In this document: positions 48,988 to 57,699 of the stretch, piece after piece
Layout of the letters: each line of letters opens with the position of its first letter
Position numbering within the stretch: position 1 is the first letter of the stretch
NCBI RefSeq assembly: GCF_000142905.1
Contig: NW_013657675.1
Location: 317,122-381,121 of the forward strand
DNA from: Thecamonas trahens ATCC 50062
Lineage: Eukaryota > Apusozoa > Apusomonadida > Apusomonadidae
Reading direction: 5' to 3'
DNA length: 64,000 nt
Notes under the pieces: generated by a model
The model's input: the letters and a program-made list of their open reading frames with translations, nothing else
Database searches by the model: none
Told to the model about the DNA's origin: nothing
Position numbers and translations under genes: made by a program

Positions 48988-50991
48988 TTACATGGCCTGC
49001 ATAAACTGTGAGGTGGCGATGGTCTTGGCAAGGTCATCGATGGTGCCCTCCCACATGGTGTGGACGTTGTCAAAGGTAGTCTGGATGGCCTGCTTGTGCT
49101 CAACAAGGAGCGAGAAGGTGTCGATGACGCAAGTGGAGAGCGCCTCCTTCTCCTCGGCGCAGCGGCGCTCGGTCTCAGCGTAGGCAGCGCGGAGGTCCTC
49201 CACCTGCTGCGAGGTCGAAGTGACACCGGCCGACTTGTCGGCCTTGAGCCGCAGCGTAGCCTCCTCCAGCTTGGCCGTGTCCGAGGTGAGCTGCGCAAGG
49301 CTCCGCGCGGCAGCCTCCTTCTCCATCGTGCACTGCAGCTCTATCTTGTTGATCTTGGACTCGAGGGCCGAGACCGCCGACTTCTTCTCGGCAAGCTGCT
49401 CCTCCTGGACCTCCTTGCGCTCCTTGGCCTGAAGCGAGGCGCCATGCAGCTCATCGGAGAGGCTGCCAAAGGCGGAGCGGAGGGCGGTAATGTGAGCCTC
49501 GACGGCGGTCGGCGTGGCCGAAACCAGATCGTCTGTTGTCGAGCCGTTGGCGTTGAACGCCAGGTCGAGCGACGAGCGCAGCTCGGCCGGGAACGACGCG
49601 TTCGCGGCAAGCGACGACGAGGCAACGGCACCGATGCGCGAGTTGATGGTCGCGACCAGGCCGGCCAGCTTCTCGCTGGCCTTGGAGAGCTTGACCTCGG
49701 CGTCCCACGCCTCGTTGTCGGCGGCCTCGCGGAGCGCACCCAGGTTGTCGACCGACGCTTCAAGGGCGGCCTTCTCCTTGTTCATGCGCTCGACGTCGCC
49801 AGACGAAACCGGCTGCCCGGCAATGGCCAGCTCGATGGCGGACTTCTGCTCGCGAAGCCGCGCCAGCTCGCTCGTCGTCGACGCCTCCTTGGCCGCCGAC
49901 TCCTCAACCGCTGCAGAGAGCATGCCGATGTGCTCCGTGAGCTTGGAGAGCATGTTGCCAAACTTGCTCAAATCGGCGGTGTACTCGGCCTTGGCCTTGC
50001 GCAGCGAGGCGAGCTCCGAGTCCGACGATGTCAGCTCGGTGATGCGGGAAGTCATGCCGGCGACAGCATCGCGCGACGACGCAATCTGGTCGGTCACCGA
50101 CTTGTTGCGGAGCTCAAACGACTCGGCAAGCTCGTACTCAAAGACCTCAAACTCGTCGGCGCCAGCAAGGAAGGCCTGGTAGCACCGGCAGATGTGGTTG
50201 AAGAAGATCTCGTCGCCAGACTCGTTACCCGAGTCGCGCGCCTCCTCCTCAAGCATCAGGATCTCCTCCTCATACGTCAGCAGCTTGACCATCCATCCGA
50301 GGCCTGCCAGGACCGTCGGCCATGTGTGCGACGAGCCGACCGAGGCCAGGGCAGACTTGTTGATGCGGAACGGGTAGGCCATGAACATAAAGAGCTCGGC
50401 AACCTCAGCGTCGAACCGCTGGCCAAACTTAAAGTACGGGTCAAAGCCGTGGTACAGAAACTGGAACATGTGCTGAAAGTCGCGTGCAGTCGGCTGCGCC
50501 AGCATCGTCGGCGTCACCGCACCCGAGTACTGCTGGTGGGTGAGGTACGAGATAAGCGTGTGAATGGTGTGGTTCTGGAACTTCTTCGACCGCACAGGGC
50601 GCGGGTCGTTCTTGAGCATCAGCGACCGCCGCGATGCCATGTTGGGGAGCAGTGACAGTGACTGCCGCTTCTTGGCCGACGACGGCGGCGCCATCATCAT
50701 CGCCGACGACCGCCGCCGTGACCGCAGCGCAGAGCCCATGGCCGAGCCGGTCGACTGCCGCGACCGTGCCGGTGTGTGCATCCCGCGCCCGTAGTCGTCC
50801 TCCTCCTCGCCATACGCCTCGCGCTGTGCATACGACGGGGCAAGGCTCCGCCGGCCCTTGCGCAGCCCGCTCTGCATGCCCTGCTTGGGCGCCATTGAGT
50901 TGCGCTTCGACGCCGACCGGCCGAGCGACGTCCGCGCGTTGAGGCTGTTCGACGACAGCGTGCCCAGCGTCATCCGGCGGTTACGAGACAT
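48988..50991 (-). CDS. NDC80: Kinetochore protein NDC80 (HEC1)
   Basis: 667 aa, single exon, ATG at 50991 (MSRNRRMTLGTLSSNSLNAR). The basic, Ser-rich N-terminal tail is the expected Aurora B-regulated region. The calponin-homology domain covers about 115-235: RPVRSKKFQNHTIHTLISYL, ARDFQHMFQFLYHGFDPYF, FMFMAYPFRINKSALASVGS and TWPTVLAGLGWMVKLL. A long coiled coil follows to the C-terminus. NDC80 links kinetochores to microtubules in a complex with NUF2, SPC24 and SPC25. It is divergent from the MadBub gene across 289 bp. Confidence 0.94.
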   Translation of the reverse strand: MSRNRRMTLGTLSSNSLNARTSLGRSASKRNSMAPKQGMQSGLRKGRRSLAPSYAQREAYGEEEDDYGRGMHTPARSRQSTGSAMGSALRSRRRSSAMMMAPPSSAKKRQSLSLLPNMASRRSLMLKNDPRPVRSKKFQNHTIHTLISYLTHQQYSGAVTPTMLAQPTARDFQHMFQFLYHGFDPYFKFGQRFDAEVAELFMFMAYPFRINKSALASVGSSHTWPTVLAGLGWMVKLLTYEEEILMLEEEARDSGNESGDEIFFNHICRCYQAFLAGADEFEVFEYELAESFELRNKSVTDQIASSRDAVAGMTSRITELTSSDSELASLRKAKAEYTADLSKFGNMLSKLTEHIGMLSAAVEESAAKEASTTSELARLREQKSAIELAIAGQPVSSGDVERMNKEKAALEASVDNLGALREAADNEAWDAEVKLSKASEKLAGLVATINSRIGAVASSSLAANASFPAELRSSLDLAFNANGSTTDDLVSATPTAVEAHITALRSAFGSLSDELHGASLQAKERKEVQEEQLAEKKSAVSALESKINKIELQCTMEKEAAARSLAQLTSDTAKLEEATLRLKADKSAGVTSTSQQVEDLRAAYAETERRCAEEKEALSTCVIDTFSLLVEHKQAIQTTFDNVHTMWEGTIDDLAKTIATSQFMQAM

Positions 50992-51280
50992 GATGCGAGT
51001 TTTCCGCTGATATATCTGTTTCGTCCACAGCAGAGCAAAGGCCCCCGTCCCACTGGTGAGTCACTAGCTATGCCCTTGCCCTCGGGAGTCTGGCGGCCCC
51101 GACTGGCGACCTGCGCGCGCAAACGGACAGTTCAAAATTTGAATGGGCTTTTTCCAACTTTGGCGCCGCCGCTTGCCCCACCCGGCCACAACGCCATGAC
51201 CGCACACCCTGGCTCCCTTGTCCAGATCATCTCCTCTTACACAGCTTAGCCATGTACAGCACGTAACGTACCCAACTGAT
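50992..51280. promoter_or_regulatory. Shared divergent promoter region, NDC80 / MadBub
   Basis: 289 bp between the two presumed start codons. It contains tgatatatctg (51008-51018, 17-27 bp upstream of the NDC80 ATG on its strand) and ttcaaaatttgaa (51131-51143), a 13-bp near-perfect palindrome. If MadBub starts at a later ATG (51413 or 51479), the region is longer. Confidence 0.45.
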
Positions 51281-54200
51281 ATGTGTAGTGGTGGAGGTGC
51301 GTCCCCTTGCGGAGTTTCGAGAGAGAGAGGAGTGCCGGCCAAGAGGAAGGTCGATCAGGTCTGCGAGCGGCGAGACGGTGACGAGCGGCGGCGGGTAGAG
51401 TACGAGCGACGAATGGTGGCCGGCATCGCTCTCAATCTCGCCCGTTCAAACTTTTGTAGCGAGACACAAGTCGGCGCCATGAGCATGTTGCAGGCACAGC
51501 CGGCAGAGGCAGAGCAGACGCAGGCAGCAGAAGCAAACCGTGTCGGCTCGGAGAAGGAGATGGTCAAGGCTGGGGCACCTGTGGAGATGGCTCAGTTTGA
51601 GGGCTCCAAAGAGAACGTCCAGCCGCGGAAGCGCGGCCGCAGGCCCGGCGCTCTGGCCGCCGCCTTTGGCGCCGACGGTTCGACAAAGTACAAGACGACC
51701 GGGTCCGAGGCTGCGGCAGAACTTGCAGCCCAGCGAGCCGAGTACGAGGACAAGCTGGCCAACTACGACGGGTACGATGTGCTCGGGGATATTTGGCTCC
51801 CGTACATTGACTGGGTCGAGCAGAACTATGTTGTCGGCGGCGCCGACGCCGCTGTGCTTCCGCTTCTCGAGCGGGCGTCTCGGGCGCTGGTCCACGAGAC
51901 CATGTACGCCAACGATGTGCGGTACGTCCAGATCTGGGTCGACTACGCCGCGATGGTAGACGAGCCATCAGATATTCTCGCCTTTATGGCCTCGAACGGA
52001 ATTGGCGAGCGGGTCGCGCTGTTCTACGAGGCGTGGGCCGGCGTCCTCGAAGACACCGGCGCGTACCGCCGTGCTGTGCGGGTCTTTGAGGACGGCATCC
52101 GCATGGGTGCCCAGCCAAAGCAGACGCTCAAGCTTCGCGCTTCTGCCTTGCACACACGCCTCGAGCAAAAGATGCAGGATGCGGGCCTGTCCTCGCTAGA
52201 GGAGTTCTTTGCTCACGCCGCGCGCTCGTCGTCGCGCTCCAAGCGCCCGACCCGGACATCGTCAACCGAGCGGTCAATCCTCGGCCGGCTCTCCAAGCGC
52301 AAGGCCAACCACGGCTCGCGGCTGGCTCTCCGTGGACCCGGAAAGCTCAAGTCCAAGACTCGTGACAACGTGCAGGGCGCGTCTTTCACCATCTTTGACG
52401 ACTCGCAGCTTGGCGGCGCCGCGCCGAGCTCGGCTGCTCCGTCGTTCACCAACCTGCCAACTCAGCAGGCCAAGACCAAGGAGAACACTGCACGTCCGGC
52501 AGCATGGACGGGTTCAGCACTGGCCTCGGCCGGCCACAAGCCCGGTGACCTGCCTGGCCTTCCACTCATCGCCAAGCCGGTTGCAACCTCTGGCTTTGCT
52601 ATCTTTGTGGAAGAGGATCTGCCGCAGCCCAAGCCGGTTGCCACCGACGACGCCGATGACGGCCCAGGCGTCCGCCAGGCGCTCGACGGTCCACTGGCGC
52701 TGTCCGAGGCCGAGGCCACTGAAGTGGCCAACCTCCGCGCCAATCCGCTGAAGAATTTTGCCAAGCCTAGTGGCTCTTCCACTGCTGCTGCTCTCGCCCC
52801 AAAGACCAAGCCTGTACTCAGACCGCTTGGCGCCTCGACGACCTCGGCGCCTGCGCCACAGCCTGCGCCGCATGCCCCCGTTGGCAACTCGGAAGGCGGC
52901 GGTTACGCAGCCGCGCTCCTCGAGCTGGATGGCCGTGAGTCATGCTTTGAGGAGCACCGCGCGCTAGCATGGCGCATGAAGTTTGCCGCGCGTAAGCGTC
53001 AGCAGGCTGAAGCTCAAGCTCGTGCTCAAGCTCAGGCCCAGGCCCAGGCCAAGGCCAAGGCCGAGGCCCAGGCTAAGGCCAAGGCCCAGGCTAAGGCCAA
53101 GGCCCAGGCTCAGGCTCAGGCCGAGGCCCAGGCTAAGGCTCAGGCCGAGGCCGAGGCCGAGGCCAAGGCCCAGGCACAGGCTGAAGCCGAGGCCAAGCGT
53201 CAGCACCTTGACATCAGCGCCAACCGACTCCCGCAGCCGCAGTTCCCATCAACGCCGTCGTCCGACACCAAACGCGCAACGTTTTTTGACGCCGCGCCGG
53301 CCATGACGCCCGACTCGACAGCGCCCGACACTCCGTCGGGTACCTTTGAGTCGATGCGGACGGCAGGACACATGCCGTCACCCACAGTCAACACCAAGGA
53401 GGCGATGCAGGATGTGATGGCCATGTTCAACGCTGCCTCGCCCACCGCAGACCTCTCGGCTGCCGTCCTGGCAGCCAACACCCGCAAGAACGCCAGCCTT
53501 GGTGGTGCATCCGGCTTTGCCATCTTTGACGAGAGCGCTCAAGCTCCGATTCCGGCTGCGGCCCCGGCGCCAAAGCCCACCCCGGCCCCAGCCCCGGCCA
53601 GCTTCGCCATCTTTGACGAGAGCGCCCAGGCCCCGGCTCCCGCACCAGCACCCGCTCCTGCTCCTAGTAAGGCCGGCTTCGCCATCTTTGACGAGAACGC
53701 ACCGCAGTCGCCAGCTCCCGCCCCGGCCCCTGCTCTCGCCAAGGCTGGTTTTGCCATCTTTGACGAGAACGCAGCGGCGCCGGCTACGCCCACGCCCGCG
53801 CCCACGCCAGCACAGAATCTGTTCGACAACGCCGTGGCGCCCAACATTGGCACCACCCCGTCGCCGACCGTCAACACCAAGGAGGCCATGTCGGACGTCA
53901 TGGCAATGTTCAACGACGCTTCACCTACCGCCACCTTTGACATGGCCTCGCTGGTGGCAAACACCCAGCGTAACGCTATGATCGGCCGCGCAGACATGGC
54001 GCCGCCGAGCTTTGTCATCTACGACGAGAACGCGGCAGGCGCAAATGAGACCCACGCCGTGCTCGATGATGGCGGCTCGCCGGGCCATTTTCGCGGCCTT
54101 CCGCCCATTACTCCCATCGCCAAGTCGGTGAACGAGACGCGATTCGGCAACTCGATGATGGGGCTGGACCCGGTCTCGTGTGCTCGTGAGGCCCACGCCC

Positions 54201-55231
54201 GTGCCTCGCTGGACCCGACCCAGGTCCATATCTACGCTGCCGACGACGGCATCCACGCGCCGCAGCTTGACGATGTTGTCGACAATGAGGGCGACCTGAT
54301 CTCCTCGGCCGTCGGTGACGGCCTGCTTGTTCTTGGCGACTCGCCCGACCTGCATCTGGAGCGCGTCCTCGGGCGCGGCGTCTCGGGCTCGTGGATCTTT
54401 GCTGTCGAAGACCGAGCCTCGTGGGACGAGGACGCCAGCCCTCTGGCCCTCAAATACTCGGCGGTCGACTCGCTGGCTTGGGAGATGTACATCCTCGCCA
54501 AGCTGGCATCGCGCTCGGCTCGCGTGGCGCGCGGCTCGCCGCTTGTTGCTGATCTAGTCACCGGCCACCTCTACGCATCAGGCGCCTCGATCCTTGTTCA
54601 GAGCCGAGCGTCGTCACTCTCGCTCCGTGATCTTCTCGACGTCTACGTCGAGGCTGGCGCATCTATGTCCGAGCCGCTGGCTGTCATGTACGCGGTTCAG
54701 ATGCTTGACGTGCTCGGCATGCTCGCCGAGGCCCGCGTCTCCCACACCCACATCGCCACCGACAAGTTCCTCCTCCGCATGCCCGCAGTCCAGCCGGTGG
54801 CCCCCTGGGAGCCGTGCTCGACCGATGCTGCGTGGTCGACAACCGGAGTCAAACTCATCGACTTTGGCGACGGCGTCGATCTTGACCATCCAGAGCTCGG
54901 CGAGCTCGGTGCCACCCGCTCGCCGCTCCACGCCGATGTTGTTGGCATTGCCGCGAGCATCTACGCCCTGCTCGTGCCCGCCGCCACCTTTGAGCTCGAC
55001 ACCTGCTCGACATCGAGCAAGAAGCAGCTGGCCTGCGCCATGCCGGTCAACGCCATGTGGACAACACTCCTCGAAACCCTTGTCAACGTTGCTCCAGAGC
55101 CCGACGCCGTCGCCACAGTCGCCGACTCACTCCGCTGTGGTCTCATCGACGCCGTCAGCGCCAACCCCGACGTTGCCTCGTGCATGGCTGAGAACCTTGC
55201 TGCCCAGGATGCGCTCCTCTTCCGCCGCTGA
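51281..55231 (+). CDS. MadBub (BUB1/BUBR1-type) spindle checkpoint protein with pseudokinase domain
   Basis: 1316 aa from the first in-frame ATG (51281); ATGs at 51413 and 51479 are alternatives that still keep the first KEN box. Seen in order: KEN at 110-112; Mad3/BUB1 TPR domain (about 160-290; [37 protein letters not shown]); a second KEN at 400-402; GLEBS-like ESCFEEHRA at 553-561; an Ala-Gln/Lys repeat (about 576-638); two CDI-like motifs [10 protein letters not shown](Q/S)DVMAMFN at 700 and 861; seven ABBA-type motifs starting at Phe369, 439, 746, 775, 800, 824 and 911; kinase domain from about 1024. Lys1058 and DFG (1194-1196) remain, but the catalytic loop reads [12 protein letters not shown] (1154-1165), lacking HRD Asp. 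It probably inhibits APC/C-Cdc20 and scaffolds Bub3/Mad1. Confidence 0.9.
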   Translation: MCSGGGASPCGVSRERGVPAKRKVDQVCERRDGDERRRVEYERRMVAGIALNLARSNFCSETQVGAMSMLQAQPAEAEQTQAAEANRVGSEKEMVKAGAPVEMAQFEGSKENVQPRKRGRRPGALAAAFGADGSTKYKTTGSEAAAELAAQRAEYEDKLANYDGYDVLGDIWLPYIDWVEQNYVVGGADAAVLPLLERASRALVHETMYANDVRYVQIWVDYAAMVDEPSDILAFMASNGIGERVALFYEAWAGVLEDTGAYRRAVRVFEDGIRMGAQPKQTLKLRASALHTRLEQKMQDAGLSSLEEFFAHAARSSSRSKRPTRTSSTERSILGRLSKRKANHGSRLALRGPGKLKSKTRDNVQGASFTIFDDSQLGGAAPSSAAPSFTNLPTQQAKTKENTARPAAWTGSALASAGHKPGDLPGLPLIAKPVATSGFAIFVEEDLPQPKPVATDDADDGPGVRQALDGPLALSEAEATEVANLRANPLKNFAKPSGSSTAAALAPKTKPVLRPLGASTTSAPAPQPAPHAPVGNSEGGGYAAALLELDGRESCFEEHRALAWRMKFAARKRQQAEAQARAQAQAQAQAKAKAEAQAKAKAQAKAKAQAQAQAEAQAKAQAEAEAEAKAQAQAEAEAKRQHLDISANRLPQPQFPSTPSSDTKRATFFDAAPAMTPDSTAPDTPSGTFESMRTAGHMPSPTVNTKEAMQDVMAMFNAASPTADLSAAVLAANTRKNASLGGASGFAIFDESAQAPIPAAAPAPKPTPAPAPASFAIFDESAQAPAPAPAPAPAPSKAGFAIFDENAPQSPAPAPAPALAKAGFAIFDENAAAPATPTPAPTPAQNLFDNAVAPNIGTTPSPTVNTKEAMSDVMAMFNDASPTATFDMASLVANTQRNAMIGRADMAPPSFVIYDENAAGANETHAVLDDGGSPGHFRGLPPITPIAKSVNETRFGNSMMGLDPVSCAREAHARASLDPTQVHIYAADDGIHAPQLDDVVDNEGDLISSAVGDGLLVLGDSPDLHLERVLGRGVSGSWIFAVEDRASWDEDASPLALKYSAVDSLAWEMYILAKLASRSARVARGSPLVADLVTGHLYASGASILVQSRASSLSLRDLLDVYVEAGASMSEPLAVMYAVQMLDVLGMLAEARVSHTHIATDKFLLRMPAVQPVAPWEPCSTDAAWSTTGVKLIDFGDGVDLDHPELGELGATRSPLHADVVGIAASIYALLVPAATFELDTCSTSSKKQLACAMPVNAMWTTLLETLVNVAPEPDAVATVADSLRCGLIDAVSANPDVASCMAENLAAQDALLFRR
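53006..53195. repeat. Imperfect hexamer repeat encoding Ala-Gln/Lys/Glu run
   Basis: Repeats of gcccag/gccaag/gccgag code for alternating Ala with Gln, Lys or Glu ([18 protein letters not shown]) inside MadBub, downstream of the GLEBS-like motif. It should form a single long helix. Confidence 0.85.
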
Positions 55232-55455
55232 GTCGAGGCTGGCCTCCAATCTGTAAACTGTTGCAAAACGTGTCCCACAAGCCCGTCGCCTGTCGCCCCG
55301 CCCAATTCGAATCGCCACTACAGTCCGCCTGCCTGCCGACCAGCCCGCAGCTCCTTCCCCGACACACCGCCACCCTCTCACACCCACACACACCACACTA
55401 CATCACCGCACACCACACACAACAGGCTCTTCCCTAGCTCCTCCTCTCTTCAACC

Positions 55456-55985
55456 ATGGCCGACATGACTTCTCGGTACGCTTCCCTCCCCACCACCAGC
55501 ACACCTCCCTCTCTCCCTCCCTCCCCCCCCCTTTGGCGCGCACTCACTACACCATCCTCTCTTGGCCCTCCGGTGACAGGATTGAGCCGACAAGGTTCTT
55601 GACCATGATCATGCACCTCATGATGGTGCTGATGATTCTGTTTTCCAAGGATGAGAACGTAAGAGCTGCTCTCCCTATCCGCTATGCCAACCAACAGTTC
55701 GATGAGGCGGCGGCCAAGTTTGACTCTGTCCTTGCCCTCGCCATCCTCTGCTTCGCCATCGAGCTCGTTGGCATCCTTGGCGGCTTCTCCACCTTTAACA
55801 ACGGCTTGGCTGTCCTCCAGATCGCAGCCCACTTTTCCGCCACCATCGCTCTCTCCTACTTTGTCATCGAGCGCTGGCATCACATGCACTTTTGGTCCAT
55901 CTGGTTCTTTACCTCGGCCATTCCCGCCGCTTTCGAGCTCTGGGGCATTGTCAAGGTCGTCGTCTTTCGAGTCCGCAAGTGGTAA
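55456..55985 (+). CDS. TMEM107: TMEM107 (ciliary transition zone membrane protein)
   Basis: Exons 55456-55475 (MADMTS plus two bases) and 55580-55985, with intron 55476-55579 (gtacgc..tgacag); 141 aa, the family's usual length. The splice gives TSRIEPTRFLTMIMHLMMVL. Further family blocks are IRYANQQFDEAAAKF, FAIELVGILGGFSTFN, AAHFSATIALSYFVIERW and FFTSAIPAAFELWGIV. Four transmembrane segments are visible. TMEM107 recruits MKS-module proteins to the transition zone. Confidence 0.93.
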
Positions 55986-56400
55986 TCCTCTCGTGCGCTA
56001 CCTTGTCTTATCCTGTATCCTTCCCTTCTCCATCGCTGCACACGCTCCAGCTTCGGCTCCGGTCGTCCCGGCGCCGCGCGCTGTTAGCGGCATGCAGCAG
56101 ATCATCAGAGCAAGCATGGGCGGGAGCGCCCGGCTGCAGAGACTAGCCAGCGGGCGTACCAAGTCCGCCCTCTTCTATCGCGCCTTTAATGCCCGAGTGC
56201 CCGCGATGAATTCAGTGCGCGAACCCCGCGGCCCAGACCTGGCCACAGCGTGACCATCCCCGAGACAAAGAGCCGGAGCGGCGAACGCCTGCAGCTCCCG
56301 CCAAACACACCTCTTTGCCACCCCCACACATACACACACACACACACATATATATATATACACATACACATACACACACCAGCATTCGGCTCTTACTCAC
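55986..56400. other. Intergenic with CA/TA microsatellite
   Basis: 415 bp between TMEM107 and delta-tubulin. A CA repeat with a central TA run occupies about 56325-56379, just before the delta-tubulin ATG. A 53-codon open frame (56092-56253, MQQIIRASMGGSARLQRL) has no recognisable homology and may be chance. Confidence 0.6.
56325..56379. repeat. CA/TA microsatellite
   Basis: Alternating purine-pyrimidine tract: CA repeats flanking a TA run (56349-56360). It ends about 20 bp upstream of the delta-tubulin ATG. Confidence 0.9.
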
Positions 56401-57699
56401 ATGGGTGTGCTCCTGGTCTCAGTCGGCCAGGCTGGCAACGCGGTGGCCGGCGAGGTGTGGAAGGTGCTGAGGCCAGTCCTGGGCCCACACGCCGCGCTGT
56501 GGACGTACGCCGAGGACGGTGCGGTCCGGGCGGTGGCAGTCGACTCAGAGCCCAAGGTGGTTGCTGCGCTTTCGAGCGATGCCCGCCCCAAGCCGCGATC
56601 GGTGGTGGTTGGCCAGTCGGGTCGCGGCAACAACTGGGCGTTCGGCTATGCGGGCCTGCCGGGCGACAACCTGCTCGATCGCGCCCTCGAAGCCATCCGT
56701 GTCGAGATCGAAGCTGCTGCCTTTGTCGGCGCCATCTTTGTTCTGCATGCCATCGGCGGTGGCACCGGCTCGGGACTCGGTTCGGCTTTGCTTGGCTCGA
56801 TTCGCCAGGACTACCCGTCGACCCCGCTGTTCTCGGTCGCCATCGCCCCGTTTGCCACGGGCGACACGCCGCTGCAGCACTACAACTCGATTTTGTGTCT
56901 CGCACACGCTCAAGCTTTCGCCGACGGCATCATCTACTGCGCCAATGACGCGGCCGCGCGCGCACTTGCGCCACCGGCAGACGCTGCGTCGTCGTCGTCG
57001 GCGGTACGGCGGGCGCCCAAGGTTGCCATGACAGACATCAATCGCCACTTTGGCACCGGCCTCGCCTCCATCCTTGCACCGCGCGTGCTGAGTAGGGCCG
57101 GTGGCTCGTCGAGCGATGCCCACATTCCCGGCGCTGACATGATTGCCTTCCGTCCGCTGGACTTGCTGGGCACCACCTTTGCGCATCCGGCATACAAGCT
57201 CGCCCACCTGTGCGTCGGCGTGGAGCCGGCTCGCAAGGCTGCTATCTTTGATACTGACTCGTGGACAAAGCTAGCCAGGCGTGCGGCGCGGGCGCTGCCA
57301 AAGTACGACGTCAACGGCTGTCCTGGTCTCACCTTGGCCGCCAGCGTTTATGCGCGCGGCGTGCCGGGCAAGTCGTGGGTCAAAGGCAGCAAGCGGGCGC
57401 TGGCTGCCCTCGGCGGATGGTACCAGCCAGTGGCGTGGAACCCGTATTGCTTTGACGCACTCGCATCGGTCGAGAGTATAGTGCGCCCAGCGCGGCCGAA
57501 CTTGGCGGTTCTGTGGAACCATACCAATCTTGGGAGCGAGCTTCAGCGGACCATCGACGCCGCCGCGCTGATGTACGAGGCTGGCGCGTACTTGCACTGG
57601 TATCGCAAGTTTGACTGCCCCGATCAGGTCCTGGAGAGCGCGTTCGAGGTGGTGCAAGGCATGCGCGACGCCTACGTCTACGCCGGCGAGCCTAGCTAG
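56401..57699 (+). CDS. TUBD1: Delta-tubulin
   Basis: 432 aa, single exon, ATG at 56401 (MGVLLVSVGQAGNAVAGEV). Tubulin motifs are GQAGN, VDSEPKVVAAL, GRGNNWAFGY and the nucleotide loop IGGGTGSGLGSALL. APFATGDTPLQHYNSIL (tubulin T5 region) and TDINRHFGTGLASIL match the delta subfamily pattern better than alpha, beta or gamma. The protein is needed for triplet microtubules of basal bodies. The terminal TAG overlaps the DDX51 stop on the other strand in a shared CTAG. Confidence 0.9.
   Translation: MGVLLVSVGQAGNAVAGEVWKVLRPVLGPHAALWTYAEDGAVRAVAVDSEPKVVAALSSDARPKPRSVVVGQSGRGNNWAFGYAGLPGDNLLDRALEAIRVEIEAAAFVGAIFVLHAIGGGTGSGLGSALLGSIRQDYPSTPLFSVAIAPFATGDTPLQHYNSILCLAHAQAFADGIIYCANDAAARALAPPADAASSSSAVRRAPKVAMTDINRHFGTGLASILAPRVLSRAGGSSSDAHIPGADMIAFRPLDLLGTTFAHPAYKLAHLCVGVEPARKAAIFDTDSWTKLARRAARALPKYDVNGCPGLTLAASVYARGVPGKSWVKGSKRALAALGGWYQPVAWNPYCFDALASVESIVRPARPNLAVLWNHTNLGSELQRTIDAAALMYEAGAYLHWYRKFDCPDQVLESAFEVVQGMRDAYVYAGEPS

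Noticed and set aside
49060-50655. 531-aa open frame on the plus strand opposite NDC80
   Set aside because: GC-rich third positions keep the antisense frame open. The product is Arg/Leu/Gly-rich with no domain, while the minus strand encodes clear NDC80.
55290-55320. tRNA B-box-like ttcgaatc sequence
   Set aside because: No matching A-box, acceptor stem or anticodon arm could be found around it.
56092-56253. 53-codon frame between TMEM107 and delta-tubulin
   Set aside because: No recognisable homology and no clear leader; left in the intergenic note.
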